A stretch of 64,000 nt of DNA from Platanthera guangdongensis. Lineage: Eukaryota; Streptophyta; Magnoliopsida; Asparagales; Orchidaceae. The notes under the pieces were generated by a model that was given only the letters and a program-made list of their open reading frames with translations, did not search any database and was not told where the DNA came from. The stretch is taken from positions 114,606,589-114,670,588 of the forward strand of contig CM077162.1 in assembly GCA_039583875.1 (NCBI GenBank), in the 5' to 3' direction. Shown here one piece after another: positions 44,141 through 55,717 of this stretch; within the stretch, counting starts at the first letter, position 1, and every line of letters starts with the position of its first letter. The position numbers were made by a program, and so were the translations under genes.

Positions 44141-46438
44141 AGCTTGTTATTAGTGCCGATACTGTTCTTATGGAGCATGCTAATGTTGCAAGAGAATGCG
44201 GCGAGGACGCAAAGTTGAGTGCTAATGCGGCGAGCGTAGACACCAAAACTTTAATTACTTCAGATAGTATTAATACTATGTCTAGACATTTAAAACAACT
44301 AAAATGGGGTGATCTACTACCCGCATAGGGTAGAGAAATGATGCCCCCCGCAGATTCTTTAGACACCATTGCTGATTCTGATCATGTAATTTGTGATCAC
44401 TAGTGCTCTTCCACCGTGGAGAAGTTAAAACGTGAGAAGTTACTGCGCGCTTCGCGATTTGCTGCCCTCTGGGGCGAGAAGGAAGAGTTTAAAGGGAGGG
44501 GAGCTAAATATCCTCTGGGCTCTAAAGCCTTCTCCTCCTGCCCATCTCGTGTGTCCGGGGAGAACCATCACAAGTCGGCATATAACTGATTCGTGAAGGT
44601 TCTCCGGGCTGTTTTTGCTTTATGTTGTTGTTGCCTGGTGTTCTTCTGTGATGTGGTTGTTTTGTGTTGTTTTTCTGCATAGTTCATTTTAAACTTTGAG
44701 ACCTCTCTATTATTATTGCTTAATACAGGTATTTGGTACACCTTAAGGACGGTAAACAAAAGGGCTTATGCGAGACAACCCAATGTTGCTCGTTTAGTTT
44801 ATCCAATATGCTAATGCTTTAGTTTGTTATTTTTTCTTTTGCTTCGAGCTCCCTTTTTGAGGTGTGGTGATCTTTTGAATGCGGACATGGATCTTCTTCT
44901 TGTTATAATTGCAACCTTCTGGTATGCTTATTTCTGAGCAATGGGTAACTCCTCCCCTTACTTGTGTTTTAATCCTTATTGATATATCTTGTAATGGATT
45001 GCTTAGTTTAAGTCGGGGAGAGCCGGTTTGTCGTTACCCACTGCATGCGCACACTTTCAATAACAGCTAGAAGCATTTTTCAGTTAGTTTTTATAATTCT
45101 TATTTCATATTCACCACACAGTACAACACCCGCATGAGCGCGTGCTTAGCCGTAGATGCGCCACGAGTCAAATTTTTATCTTGTGTGTGATTTGGGAAGA
45201 TCAATTGTGTTGGCTTAGGATTGTGAGACGGAGTAAAATGATGACTCATGTAGTGCTCCTAGTCGTGTGCTTGCGTCTCGTGTTGAAATCCAATTAGACT
45301 TAATTTTTTATGCAGTTAATTTTATTTTTTTTAATTTGCATAAATGCAATTTATTCTACTCATAATTGGTGAATTCGGTGTGAATCCGACGGTAGCGTAA
45401 AAATGTGTGCAGATAATCACTAGTCATATTGCTCGAGTCGGGAGGAAGGATGGTCTTTCTCGGTGGCTAAGAACTTTCTCCTAACAATTCTCGAAACATG
45501 GTTATATGTTATTTCAATTGCACGAGCGTGATGCAGGCCATCTTTTTGGCCCGGTTGAGCTCTTGCACCTTACCTAACGTTCTATCCTCGCTAGCCCCTT
45601 TGTGTCTATCCCGTCCTTTTGATTCAGCTCCACCGCCATATCACCAAAGCCAAATTGTCGATCCTATTTGAACACCAAACTTTGAGCTTATTGTTTTATG
45701 CATTTATTTTTTTGGTGTCGATGCGGTGTTGTTGTTGTGAATGAGTGGAAAAACTCCTAGTTTAAAATCTGCTGAATTTGTTTATGAAAAAATTAAGAAA
45801 ATAAAAATGTAAAAAGGGCTAAAAAGGAAAAAAAGTGTGCATTGAAAAATATTGTGTATTTCATATTTGGAAGTAGGCGGTATACACACCCATGTTGTCA
45901 AGTTCAAGTCTGGGGGTGGGGTGCACCCGCGTTGTATTCATGCGTGGATAGTTTTATTTTTGTGAGCTTAGTTGGGTTAGGTGTGCCGAGCCACCGATTT
46001 TATCATTGTTTACCTTACCTAAACCCAAGCCCCAATGTTAACTTATAGTCCTACTAATTCGAGAACCAAACTAGTACCGTGGAGAGGGTGTGAACGAGTG
46101 AGCTTATGGTCACCGACATTGATGAATTTCTTTAGAGGTTATTCTGAGCCCCGGTCTTTGGCAATGTAATTTCTAGTGATTCTGTCTGCTTTCTCCCTGT
46201 GCATGACTATAGGATTTACCGTAATTCTGATTATGAGCAGTAATAATATGTAGATACACTTCTAGAAAACTATAAATTATTTTGTATAATTACAATTTCC
46301 TTCTACCGTATTTCTATGCGCGCGAGTATGCGACTTCGCATGGTACTCCGTCTTTCAGTTTTTATGTCAGCTACTATTTTTCTCGTCCACACAGGGGATG
46401 GTTTGCTCGGGACGAGCAAACGGCTAAGTCTGCGGGTG
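44141..46438 (+). other. Non-coding 3' region and polypurine tract of Athila-B
   Basis: About 2.3 kb without a recognised gene; long T-rich stretches and no RT, integrase or env motif. The last 450 bp match the Athila-A 3' UTR in reverse. Just before the LTR lie TTTGCTCGGGACGAGCAAA (dyad) and AAGTCTGCGGGTG (polypurine tract, 46426-46438). Confidence 0.65.
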
Positions 46439-48107
46439 TGATGACTCTAGATTTTACAGGGTTTTTTGGACTCATCCGGTCTCGATTTCACGCACTTGCA
46501 TTTCACAATTATCTTATAATCACTTATATTTCACTTGGTATACACTTTTACACGAAGTGCACATTTTAGGTTGTTGTGGATTGCAATTGCACTCTTTTGC
46601 TGGGGGTAAGGACACGGTGCACCCCATTTCCTTATTTTGTTGTTTATGGCTGTATTTGTGTTGCAGGTGGCCTGTGGCCCCGGTTTGTTGGTTTGTATTG
46701 CAGGTGGGTAGATTCCATTCCCTTCGATTTCTGACCTATGTATATCGCACGATCGTGTGATTCCTTTGTGCACGATTGATGCGATCGTGCGTGTTCTTCA
46801 ATGCCCATAAGTGGTGATCTTCCCGGCTAGTGCGTTTTGTTCGCTCGCGGTCGGTTTCGTCCGTGCATGAGTAATATCGCATGAGCAACTTCTTTTGTCT
46901 GAAAAGTTTATGTTTTATTTGTCCGTGCGTTTCCTTAACGCACGGTTGGATTCAATCGTGCGAGAAAGAAATTGCACGGGTCTCTCTTTTTTGCCTGATA
47001 ATACGTAATCTGTCGCGGCCTGTGCGATATGTTCTCGACATGGTCGGTTTTGCCCGTGCGTGAGCAAAATCGCACTGGTCCATTGTTTGCTTGGCTAAGA
47101 TTTCTGCCCGATTAATTTCGCACGTTTCGCACGCACAATTGTGCGTTCGACCGTGCGTGACCATTTTATAATTTGTTTGCTATTTAAGTGAAGATTTCCG
47201 CCCTAATTAGGATCCCATCAACATTTTCGCGCCAATCCGCTCATTTGGCCGCTCCATTGTCGCCCACCTCCTGGAGGTGCTCCGACCATCATTCCTTCGC
47301 AAATCTTCCACTAGAGCTTTGCCCTAGGCCGTCTCCATCATCCCAAGCTCTCAAGGTTCATTTTGAAGCATTTCTCACCACATCCAAGTGGAATTCAAGC
47401 AAAGGACGTGTCCAAAGGTGATTAACGAAGAAGGAAGGTCAAGTGGGAAGTAGTGACAACCCTCCTCTACCCCGGATGGCAGTCGTGGACCGAGCACGGA
47501 CGAGGATTGACAACCGTTCGATTCCAACCGAGTGCCCTCGACGAGTCTTCGTTCTTTGGTTGTATCTCGCACACTCTGCTTCTTATTGTGATATTTACTT
47601 CAATCTCTCATGTATTGGATGATGATTTCATGAATCCTATATTGTTATAATGTTTACTTCCATGTCTTTGGATGTTATTGTGGTTAATGTGTATTGGGGT
47701 GCGCCCCCATTCCATCCACCATCCCACCGTTGCGTTGAGTTTTTTGTACTAGCAATTGCTAGTGGTGTCCGTTGTGACAAGGTGCTTGCGACCCTCACTC
47801 CGTCAGTGTGTTCACCTCATTAGCGTGCCATCTTTCCCATCCGTCTCTCGAAGCAGAGCATATCAGCTTGCAGTAGTTCTATTCACCATACGATGCGGTG
47901 CTTGCGACCCGCAGTTGTTTAATTTCGTTTTTTTTTATTTTTGCAACCCAAATCAATTTCCTGTTTTCAGTTTTAAATCTTTATAATTATTTTTCTGAAC
48001 AAGAGAATCACACGCCCCAACCTGCGTTCTTTTGAGATTTGATACTTGGGAAAATTCACCCATTTATATTACATGAGCGATTGGTACACTTGTCGTTTCA
48101 TGCATTG
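46439..48107 (+). repeat. 3' LTR of Athila-B (1669 bp)
   Basis: It starts TGATGACTCTAG. It contains CGCACGATCGTGCG-type inverted motifs (about 46745-47160) and a TATA-poor, pyrimidine-rich middle. The end reads CATGCATTG where the family has CAT.CATCA, so the terminal CA is mutated. Confidence 0.82.
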
Positions 48108-48599
48108 ACTACATGTACTGATAGGACCGAATAGATCCATGTGAATTAACTGCAGTGGTCTAGAGGTGGTAATGTCGTGTTTGCTTTTAAAAGACGATTT
48201 TGTGATCTTGCCCTTTTGGCATTGAGCACATAAAGAAGTCAAACAATCGTTTAGTTATGGAAGACCGCGGATTAGCTTTTTTTTCAAAAGTTTAACTATG
48301 AGTTTTCTTCCAGAATGTCCGAGTCTCCTATGCCAAAGTTCTAGTTCCTCATTTTTAGCTACTAAACATTTTAGATTGCAGGAAGAAAAATCATCAAACA
48401 TAACGGTAAAAAGTTGTGCTTTCTAGGTGCGGTGAGCACCACAGTGTTCGTTTTGGCATCAATAATTTTGCACGTATTTGTAGTGGTTTCAAACAAGACA
48501 TTTTATTATCTATCACGCAATTGGCTAATGGAAATTAAATTGTGCTTTAAATCATCTACATATAGTACATTCAAAATAGAAACTGTTTATTACCTATGG
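48108..48599 (-). pseudogene. Copia-4 pre-integrase domain
   Basis: The minus strand carries LELWHRRLGHSGRKLIVKLL, then CAQCQKGKITKSSFKSKHD (His-His-Cys-Cys finger) and QLIHMDLFGPIST, the first integrase Asp region. The reading stops there, at the Athila-B right border. The upstream side toward the protease has many stops. Integrase core and N-terminal RT (roughly 1.6 kb in an intact SIRE) are missing between here and 37728. Confidence 0.85.
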
Positions 48600-48729
48600 T
48601 GTCGACGCCCAGAATTCTTTCCTTGCTATTGTCCTTAAAGGTCACCGCGCCTCCTTTCTTCTTTTCTAGTCTAAGGAACTTGTCTTCATCTCCTGTGATA
48701 TGCTTAGAACAACCAGAGTCTAAGTATCA
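48600..48729 (-). pseudogene. Copia-4 protease
   Basis: The minus strand reads YLDSGCSKHITGDEDKFLRL near 48726-48665, the copia protease active site of the SIRE type. The Trp codon that normally precedes it is TGA here (48729-48727). Confidence 0.82.
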
Positions 48730-49306
48730 CACGTTCCTATAGTACTTAGCCTGCCAACACACCTAAAAAGAGGATGATGGTAAATGTCTGGTTACCCAAG
48801 TTGTTCCACCCATAATATTGGTAGACGAGATTGACACCCAGATTTGTGCTACTTTAGTTGACCCTTTCTTCATGCATGAGCCAGAAGTGTGAAATTTTTT
48901 TTATATTTAGCACAATTGGCGTATGCAATAGATGTCACCTTTTGCGTTTTAGTTGAGTTTATGCTAAAAGAAAGAGACCGACTTCCAATGCTAACAGATT
49001 AAATTATATTTTTCTGAAACTTATTTTTCAGGTTTGCTGGAGAGCCGTTATCGCCAACGATAGTAATTTAATCGGGCGACAGCTTTATACTTTTGTATCC
49101 TAGCCCGAAATTCCCAGATCCCTAACACTGATATCTCAGTATCATATTCAGTGGTTTTTGGCCTATCCCAAATTTCTGAATGACAAAGTTTAGGTCATGG
49201 ATCTTTTCCTTCAACGCGGTATTTTCCGTGACCAACATCACTCACCAGTTTGCGAATTGTTTTTTCTCATATTCAATGTGGCCAAAAGTGGTCTGCAGTC
49301 TTTTCT
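48730..49306 (-). other. Degenerate copia-4 region between gag and protease
   Basis: There is no clear open frame. It corresponds to the variable gag-protease linker of SIRE elements. TATCGCCAACGATA near 49048 resembles the motifs in the copia-4 5' LTR. Confidence 0.45.
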
Positions 49307-50234
49307 CTAAAACCTTCCTCTCCTCTCTTTGGTAAGAGTTTCAGTTTTAGAGTAAGTCTCAGAAAGGCTCTCTTTCAGTTCATTTATCATGCTCAAATAG
49401 TGAAAGCATTCTTGACACTCTACCTTCTCTTTCTCACATTTGATGAGTTCGATGTTGAGATTTTTTTGATACTTATTCATTTGCTTGTTTTCGGATTTTA
49501 AAATTTTATTTTTGTCAAGCAAAACATCTAATTTTTCACACAAATTTTCATATAACTCATAAAGTTCTTTATATATGGGAGGGGTTACCTCAGTGTCGTT
49601 ATAGGCACTGGCTTTGCCATCTGATTCGTTCTGATGCTTCACCATGAGGCACAGATTTGCCTCTTCCTCACTACCCGAGTTGGAGGTGCTTGACTCGTCA
49701 CAAGAAGTGTCGTCCCATGTTAAAGCCTTTAACACCTTCTTCTTTCCTTTGTTTCAACTCCTCTTCCCTTTTTCTTCTTTCAGATACATAAGACACTCTC
49801 TCTTGATGTGTCCAGGCTTGTGACAATGAAAGCACTCAAGAGTCGATTTTTCTTCATCACTTTCTACCATCTTTGATGGTACCATCTTTGATGGCTTGTT
49901 CTACCTCTGTTTTTCTTCTACACCGTTCTTCATTAATCTTCTAAATTTTTCTCGCCTCTTAGGGTTCCTCATGAACCTTTTGAACCCTTGGGCGTACAGA
50001 CACTTTTTGCCCTTACTTTCCTCGATCATCTCATTTTCCTTGCCTTCCTTCAATGCAAGTTCTTTCTTTTTCTGCTCCCTGGGATATTCCTCGACTTGTA
50101 TTTTGAGTTCTAGCTCTTGGGTCTTCAAATTCCCAATGAGGATCTCAATCTCCAAGGCACTGATGTCATAAGATTCAGCAAGGCAGTCACCTTTATATTG
50201 AACCCCGGAGGGAGGGATCGCAAGATCTTCCTTA
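49307..50234 (-). pseudogene. Copia-4 Gag, C-terminal half with zinc knuckle
   Basis: From the right: SKEDLAIPPSGVQYKG, EIEILIGNLKTQELELK (a gag helix), KGKKCLYAQGFKRFMRNPKR. Then a zinc knuckle CFHCHKPGHIKREC near 49792-49833 and a 142-residue Glu/Lys-rich segment (49735-49307) predicted to be coiled coil (SENKQMNKYQKNLNIELIKC). Stops occur near 49898 and 49755. The frame joins 55718 after the chromovirus is removed. Confidence 0.85.
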
Positions 50235-50239
50235 CTAAG

Positions 50240-51555
50240 TGATGTAGAGTAGGCTAGTGGTGCTCGGGAGCTAATACTCTAGGTGCGGGTGCGGGGAACA
50301 CACTAATGCAACGCTAAATGCAATGTCACTGTCGGGTAACGACAACAATTATTATAAGCAATGAAATTAAGATTACCACACAGATAATTGAAATAAAAGA
50401 GACAAATAATTATTTTCAGCAGTTGGGCAACGACTTCCTCCGCTCGGAGGGCCAAGGCAAGCGTGCGGCGAATAATTCCACAAGCAATTATTAGCATAAA
50501 AGAAAACAACTACTACACAATCATAATTGCAGCACAATATAGATAAACAATCAAATGAAAATGTCGAGTCACAGAACACAATGACATAAATGCTCACAAC
50601 GTAGAGGGCTGAACCGAGGCACTGAAAGATTTAAGGGCCGGATGAAAAGACGGGCGATCGGAGGTGGAACCGGTGGCGAGGCGACGGTGACGGTGGATGC
50701 CTTTGGCGGAAAGTGGTGATAACAGATGGTAAAACGGCGGATCCGGTCACGAATGAGTAGGTCCGGACCGAGGGTGCGTAGATCCGGTATTTAGGAGATG
50801 ATCCGGGCAAAAATGGAAGGTTTGTGCTCTGGAAATAACGGATCGGAGGATGGTAGCACTAGATCAAAATAGATCTAGGGTGTTCGGGGCGGTGGGAAGT
50901 GGATCCACGAAGGACAAGGGAAAGGAGTGGCCGGCTAGGGTTGGGAAACCCTTTGGGTGGCCGGTTTTGGGGAAGGGAGGAGGCGGTGGGGGTTGGGGCC
51001 TTGACTACAGGCTGGCGGCCTGTTTAAGAAGGATGGGGGTGGGATTAGGGCCGGTGGAGGAAGGGGGCTGGGCGGCGGACCAACAGCAGGTCGGCGGTGC
51101 GCGGGTCGGGGTTTGGGGGGATTCCGATGGTGGAAAAGGGGAGGGGATGATCGAAAATGATGGAGGGGGGTAGGGGTTACCTTGGGGGGAAGTTTGGCGG
51201 CCTAGGAGTCGTCACCTAGGGTTACACGACGTCAGCACCGATGAGGGATCGCTGGAATTCGGGAAAGCTTTTCTCCAAATCCAACAATGACTCAAATCAG
51301 CCCCTCTACATCCTATTTATAAGAGAAGACACATTAGGTTTTCCCCATCAACGGCTATGATTGGTTGGTGGGTTCGGCCTTAAAATACATCAAAAATAAA
51401 CTGAAAGAGATAAACAAATATAGCGTTTTGACTCGCGACGACGCTCCAGACGCAATCGCGGAGTCCGATCGGCGATCCGGGCACGCCATATATGGAAAGT
51501 TGTCAAATCAGCCTCGAACGGGCCCGAAGCGCGTCCTCGCCTCTGCTCCACATCA
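50240..51555 (-). repeat. 3' LTR of the non-autonomous chromovirus
   Basis: On the plus strand it starts TGATGTAGAGTAGG and ends GCTCCACATCA. It has an AT-rich first third and a GC-rich second half whose open frames (for example 50850-51173) follow base composition. The polypurine tract AAGCCGGAGAGAG (minus) abuts at 51556-51573. Confidence 0.9.
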
Positions 51556-52480
51556 CTCTCTCCGGCTTGAAAGAATTCATCTCCGGATGAATTGGGATCG
51601 GAATTCTCTCGCTGATCGCCAGGTACAACTCGAGGAAGCCTACCTGAAGTCGTCCAAGTGTCGTCGGCGGAAGGGTGTCTTCGCCAATCAATCCCCCTGA
51701 CTGAAAAGCTGTCATCTCCGGCGAATGGAGAATGTCGTGCTGAAGTCGAAGTCCAGGGGCGATTCGATCAAGCTCTGCTGTGAGTATCCAAGTGTTATCT
51801 GCATCGAGGTAGCCCCGCCAATGTACCAAGTAGCGACGACACGGCACATATGTGGTAGGAACACTCTGGTGGGATCTGACCTCTGCGATGCACTCAGCTC
51901 TCATCTCTCGAAAGGTGGATCCCGATGTGATCGGTGGTGCCTGCGGTGAAACCAAAGAGAACGAGTTCCTAGGTTGGTGGATGTCAACAGTGGGTGGAAT
52001 GGGTGGGCCATCAGACGGTGGTGATGTATGGGGGTGGTGAGGTAATGACAGTGGGGGAGGGGTTGGCTGGGCATCTCCACTACTCGGGTCCATATACTCA
52101 TGAGGTTCGTAGTATGGAGTCAGATTCTCGACATTAAACATTGGGTGAATTCTCATACTAGTCGGGATGTCAAGCCGGTAGGCGTTGGTCCGAATAAGAC
52201 TAATAATAGAGTACGGACCCATTCGTCTAGCGCTTAACTTCTTGGCAGGCCCCAAAAGGAGCCTCTTTGGGCGGACTCGTACCATTACCCTTTCGCCTAC
52301 ATTAAATATTTGTTCTCGCCTTCGCTTATCTGCATGGGCTTTATAATTTTAATTGCTTGTTATTATTCGTCGGCTACCCGACTCGTGTAAATCATGCAAA
52401 TGTTGTGCAAATAACTCAACAGACTCATGCAGGTAATGCAAATGATGCAAAGACAGCACGACAGACATGATACACTCCAT
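51503..52480 (-). pseudogene. Integrase C-terminal tail with chromodomain
   Basis: The minus strand has ELFAQHLHDLHESGSRRI, NYKAHADKRRREQIFNVG, then (open frame 52285-51503) VMVRVRPKRLLLGPAKKLSA, MGPYSIISLIRTNAYRLDIP, FNVENLTPYYEP. These are typical of the chromovirus integrase end. A chromodomain follows: RRYLVHWRGYLDADNTWI with aromatic cage-like W residues. A stop before NYKAHAD and a frameshift near 52290 break it. The Asp-Asp-Glu core is missing. The ORF runs into the LTR, which is common for chromoviruses. Confidence 0.8.
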
Positions 52481-54366
52481 ATAGGAAAATCTAATAATAC
52501 CTGAGATGTCTCTAAAATATGGTGGCCTATCAGGGGGATCACTCGGTGGAGTGTAGAAAAACTCATCCGTGTGTGACGAGTTCTCAGATGATCGTGAGAG
52601 ACAACTATACTCAAATACGGGCTCGTAAAGAGCCAAATGTCTCTCGGGGAACCTAGAACATCAGGGGGGTCCCCAGGAGGTGTGTAAGAAAAGTCATCAC
52701 GAAGGAGACGACCACTTGAATGAAAATCGTGTACATCGACTAGAAGTCGTGATTCTAAAATTGGGTGAGCGTCCCAGACAAGAAAGAACTCATCGGGAGG
52801 CTCAGCGGGTTGCGTGTCCCAGAACTCATCTAGAGTGTGAGGCGTCATAAGGTAGGTCCTCACAATATGAGTATACTCAAGTGGACTCAAGGTCGGCCCT
52901 ACATATGTCATGCTCCACTCAAGGTCCCTTCTTTGGGGCAAGGCCAGAGGTGATAATGAAAGAGGCGTCTTACCTGAGTGGCTCACCTGAGTCTCAACCT
53001 CACCAAGATGTTGTGGATCATCAGGAGGCTCAACATGGGGCTCGTCACTAAGGTCAAGGTCCTCCCGATGAGTACCATCGAAAGGGGTAGTGTCCTCGTG
53101 CATGGGCTCGTCATAGCTCTCGGTCGTAGCATGGCGCAGGGTAATGTCAAGGGGAAAACGACATAGACCTACGCTCAAGAATGGGTCTGCAGGTGCGGTG
53201 TCAGGACATGAGTTTAGGGTATGAGTGTTAATCAACCCCGGACATGTCAAAAGTGGAGGTGTGGGTAAGGGGCACAACACTACAGACTCAATAGGTCGCT
53301 CAGGCTCACCCTCCGTCGGAGTCACAAGAAACGGATTAGAAACAAGAGATAGGTCACTCACGGGGCTAAGCATCTCGCTGGGATGAGAGCAATCCGTATC
53401 AGGTATCACTTCTGTCATGGGTGACAGGACAGTGGTAGGCATCGTGGTGACCTTAGTACGAGAAGGACTCATACTGCGGAGGTCAAGGTGAGGGTCCAAC
53501 CGACCAGCTCTAGCGGATCTCAAAGACTGTTCGTAATGAAGGGCAAACTGACACGTCTGCTCGAGGGATATCGAGCTATGATAAACCACCTTAGTACGAA
53601 TGTCAGATCGAAGCCCAGATCGAAATCTGCAAGGGGTCATGGCTGGGTCCTCTCGGATATCGCTCCTCACAACTAACTCATTAAAGCAATCCATGTACTC
53701 AGCGACAGACATGGATCCTTGCTGAAGGGAAAATAATTGGTCGAGCAAGCGACTCTGATACGATGAAGACAGGTACCTCTGACACAATATACGTTTCATG
53801 TTCACCCAACTAGTGATGCGAGGAAGACGGTCTCGTTCGCGGGTCCTCTCAAAGCTAGCCTAATATGCCCTCGCTTGATCTAAAAGTCTAAGTTTTGCAA
53901 ACTTAACGCGATTCTCGCCGAATAACTCAAAATGATTAAGATAATACTCAATATCCAGGAGTCAATAACTGAAAGACTCGGGACTCGATGAGCCGTCAAA
54001 GGACAGGGAAACTGTACGAAACTGACTCTCAAGATCTCTCTCAAAGTGACGATCCTCATAATAGTCATCCCTAAGGTAATCGAGTCGAGTCGAAGGATCA
54101 ACACGATCTGCTCGCGTGCAAGGATATGAACGACGACAATCATCATACTGATCGTTTCTGGCATAGTGAGGTTGTGTCGGTGGGTCGACATAATCTCGGG
54201 AAGTGGTGCGTCGCAGACGATAATAATCATCATGATAATGTGAGGATTTCTCTGAAGTCGCTCTATGAGATTGGAAATAGGCGGACTCAGAATCTCCCAA
54301 GAGAGGAGAGGAACGACGCCGATAATTAGTCATGGATGAACCTAAAAACTCTATATGACCTACCAC
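52363..54366 (-). pseudogene. Chromovirus Gag fused to a long ORF of unknown function
   Basis: The first frame (54366-53962; Met also at 54333) is Tyr/Arg/Ser-rich (MTNYRRRSSPLLGDS). After a frameshift near 53960 comes the capsid domain: LLDIEYYLNHFELFG, MKRILCQRYLSSSYQSRLLD, LFSLQQGSMSVAEYMDCFNE, LRSDIRTKVVYHSSISLEQT. From about 53500 to 52363 the frame stays open for 380 codons that match nothing I know: Pro/Asp/Glu/Ser-rich, no zinc knuckle, no protease. Its end has two imperfect copies (in different frames) of a DDFSYTPPGDPPDVLG...RDI unit at about 52700-52640 and 52570-52505. Confidence 0.7.
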
Positions 54367-54389
54367 TACAAAACATGCAAATGTCCTAA

Positions 54390-54405
54390 CCTCCCTCTGA
54401 TACCA
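54390..54405 (-). promoter_or_regulatory. Primer-binding site of the chromovirus
   Basis: The minus strand reads TGGTATCAGAGGGAGG three bases after the LTR end CTACATCA; initiator-Met tRNA type. Confidence 0.88.
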
Positions 54406-54408
54406 AAA

Positions 54409-55712
54409 TGATGTAGGGTAGGCTAGTGGTGCTCAAGAGCTAATACTCTAGGTGCGGGGAACACACTAATGCAACGCTAAATGTAATGTGACTGTAGGGT
54501 AACGACAACAATTATTATAAGCAATGAAATTAAGATTACCACAGATAATTGAAATAAAAAAAGACAAATAATTATTTTCAACAATTGGGCAACGACTTCC
54601 TCCGCTCGGAGGGCCAAGGAAAGCGTGCGGCAAATAATTGCACAAACAATTATTAGCATAAAAAAATAACTACTACACAACCATAATCACAGCACAATAT
54701 AGATAAACAACAAAATGAAATGTCGAGTCACATAACACAATACCATAAATGCTCACAACGTAGAGGGCTAAACTGATGAACTGAAGGATTTGAGGGCCGG
54801 ATGTAAAGACGGGCGATCGGAGGTAGAACCGGTGGCGCGGCGACTGTGACGGTGGCTGCCTTCGGCGGAAAGTGGTGATAACGGATGGTAAAACGACGGA
54901 TCCGACCACGAATGAGTAGGTCCGGACCGGGGGTGAGTAGATCCGCTATTTAGGAGCGGATCCGGACAAAAATGAAAGGTTTTGCGGTGGAAATAATGGA
55001 TCAGAGGGTGGTAGCACTAGATCAAAATAGATTTAGGGTGTTCGGGGCGGTGGAAAGTGGATCCACGAAGGACAAGGGAAAGGAGTGGTCGGGTAAGGTT
55101 GGGAAACCCCTTGGGTGGCCGGTTTTGGGGAAGGGAGGAGGCGGTCGGAGCTGGGGCCTTGGCTACAGGCCGACGACCTGTTTAAGAAGGAGCGGGGGTG
55201 GGATTAGGGCCGGTGGAGGAAGGGGCTGAGCGGCGGACCAGCAGCAGGTCGGCGGTGCTTGTGTGGGGGTTTGGGGGGATTCCAGTGGTGGAAAAGGTGA
55301 GGGGACAATGGAAAATGATAGAGGGGGGTAGGGGTTAGCTTGGGGGAAGTTTAGCGGCCTAGGAGTCGTCACCTAGGGTTCCACGACGTCGGCACCGAGG
55401 AGGGATCGCTGGAATCCGGGAAAGCTTTTCTCTAAATCCAACAATCACTCAAATCAGCCCCTATACATCTTATTTATAAGAGAAAACACATTAGGGTTTC
55501 CCCATCAACGACTATGATTGGCCGACGGGTTCGCCCTTCAAATACATCAAAAATAAACTGAAAAAGATAAACTAATATAGTGTTTTGACTCGCGGCGACG
55601 CTCTAGACGCAATCGCGGAGTCCGACCGGCGATCCCGACACGACATATATGGAAAGTTGGCAAATCAGCCTTGAACGGGCCCGAAGCGCATCCTCGCCTC
55701 AGCTCCGCATCA
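54409..55712 (-). repeat. 5' LTR of the non-autonomous chromovirus
   Basis: It runs TGATGTAGGGTAGG to GCTCCGCATCA on the plus strand and is collinear with 50240-51555. A TATA-like sequence (TTATTTATAAGAG, plus strand 55470-55482) appears reversed as CTCTTATAAATAA, a plausible promoter for the minus strand. Confidence 0.9.
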
Positions 55713-55717
55713 CTAAG

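Larger units (their letters stand above)
41553..48107 (+). mobile_element. Athila-B, non-autonomous Athila-family gypsy element
   Basis: Plus-strand order: the last 530 bp of a 5' LTR, a diverged Athila-type PBS, gag, protease, 1.8-kb non-coding 3' region, polypurine tract, complete 3' LTR. RT, RNase H and integrase are absent, so it depended on a relative for replication. The right flank (ACTAC, 48108-48112) does not match any preserved left flank. It lies opposite in orientation to Athila-A. Confidence 0.82.
50240..55712 (-). mobile_element. Non-autonomous chromovirus: gag plus chromodomain tail, no RT
   Basis: LTRs of 1316 and 1304 bp with a perfect target duplication CTAAG (50235-50239, 55713-55717). 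From the right: 5' LTR, initiator-Met PBS, gag, a long ORF of unknown nature, the C-terminal tail of integrase with chromodomain, polypurine tract, 3' LTR. Protease, RT, RNase H and the integrase core are absent. The LTR pair is similar throughout, so insertion is fairly recent. A solo LTR (59882-61288) and a fragment (41265-41552) of the same family are also present. Confidence 0.9.

Noticed and set aside
37729..48107. A single Athila element with its two LTRs as ends
   Set aside because: The two end LTRs are in opposite orientation, each with its own polypurine tract on the inner side, and the outer flanks GTATC and ACTAC differ.
50850..51173. Gly/Val-rich open frame of 107 codons
   Set aside because: It lies inside the chromovirus LTR; the homologous stretch at 54972-55229 is shorter and diverges in frame.
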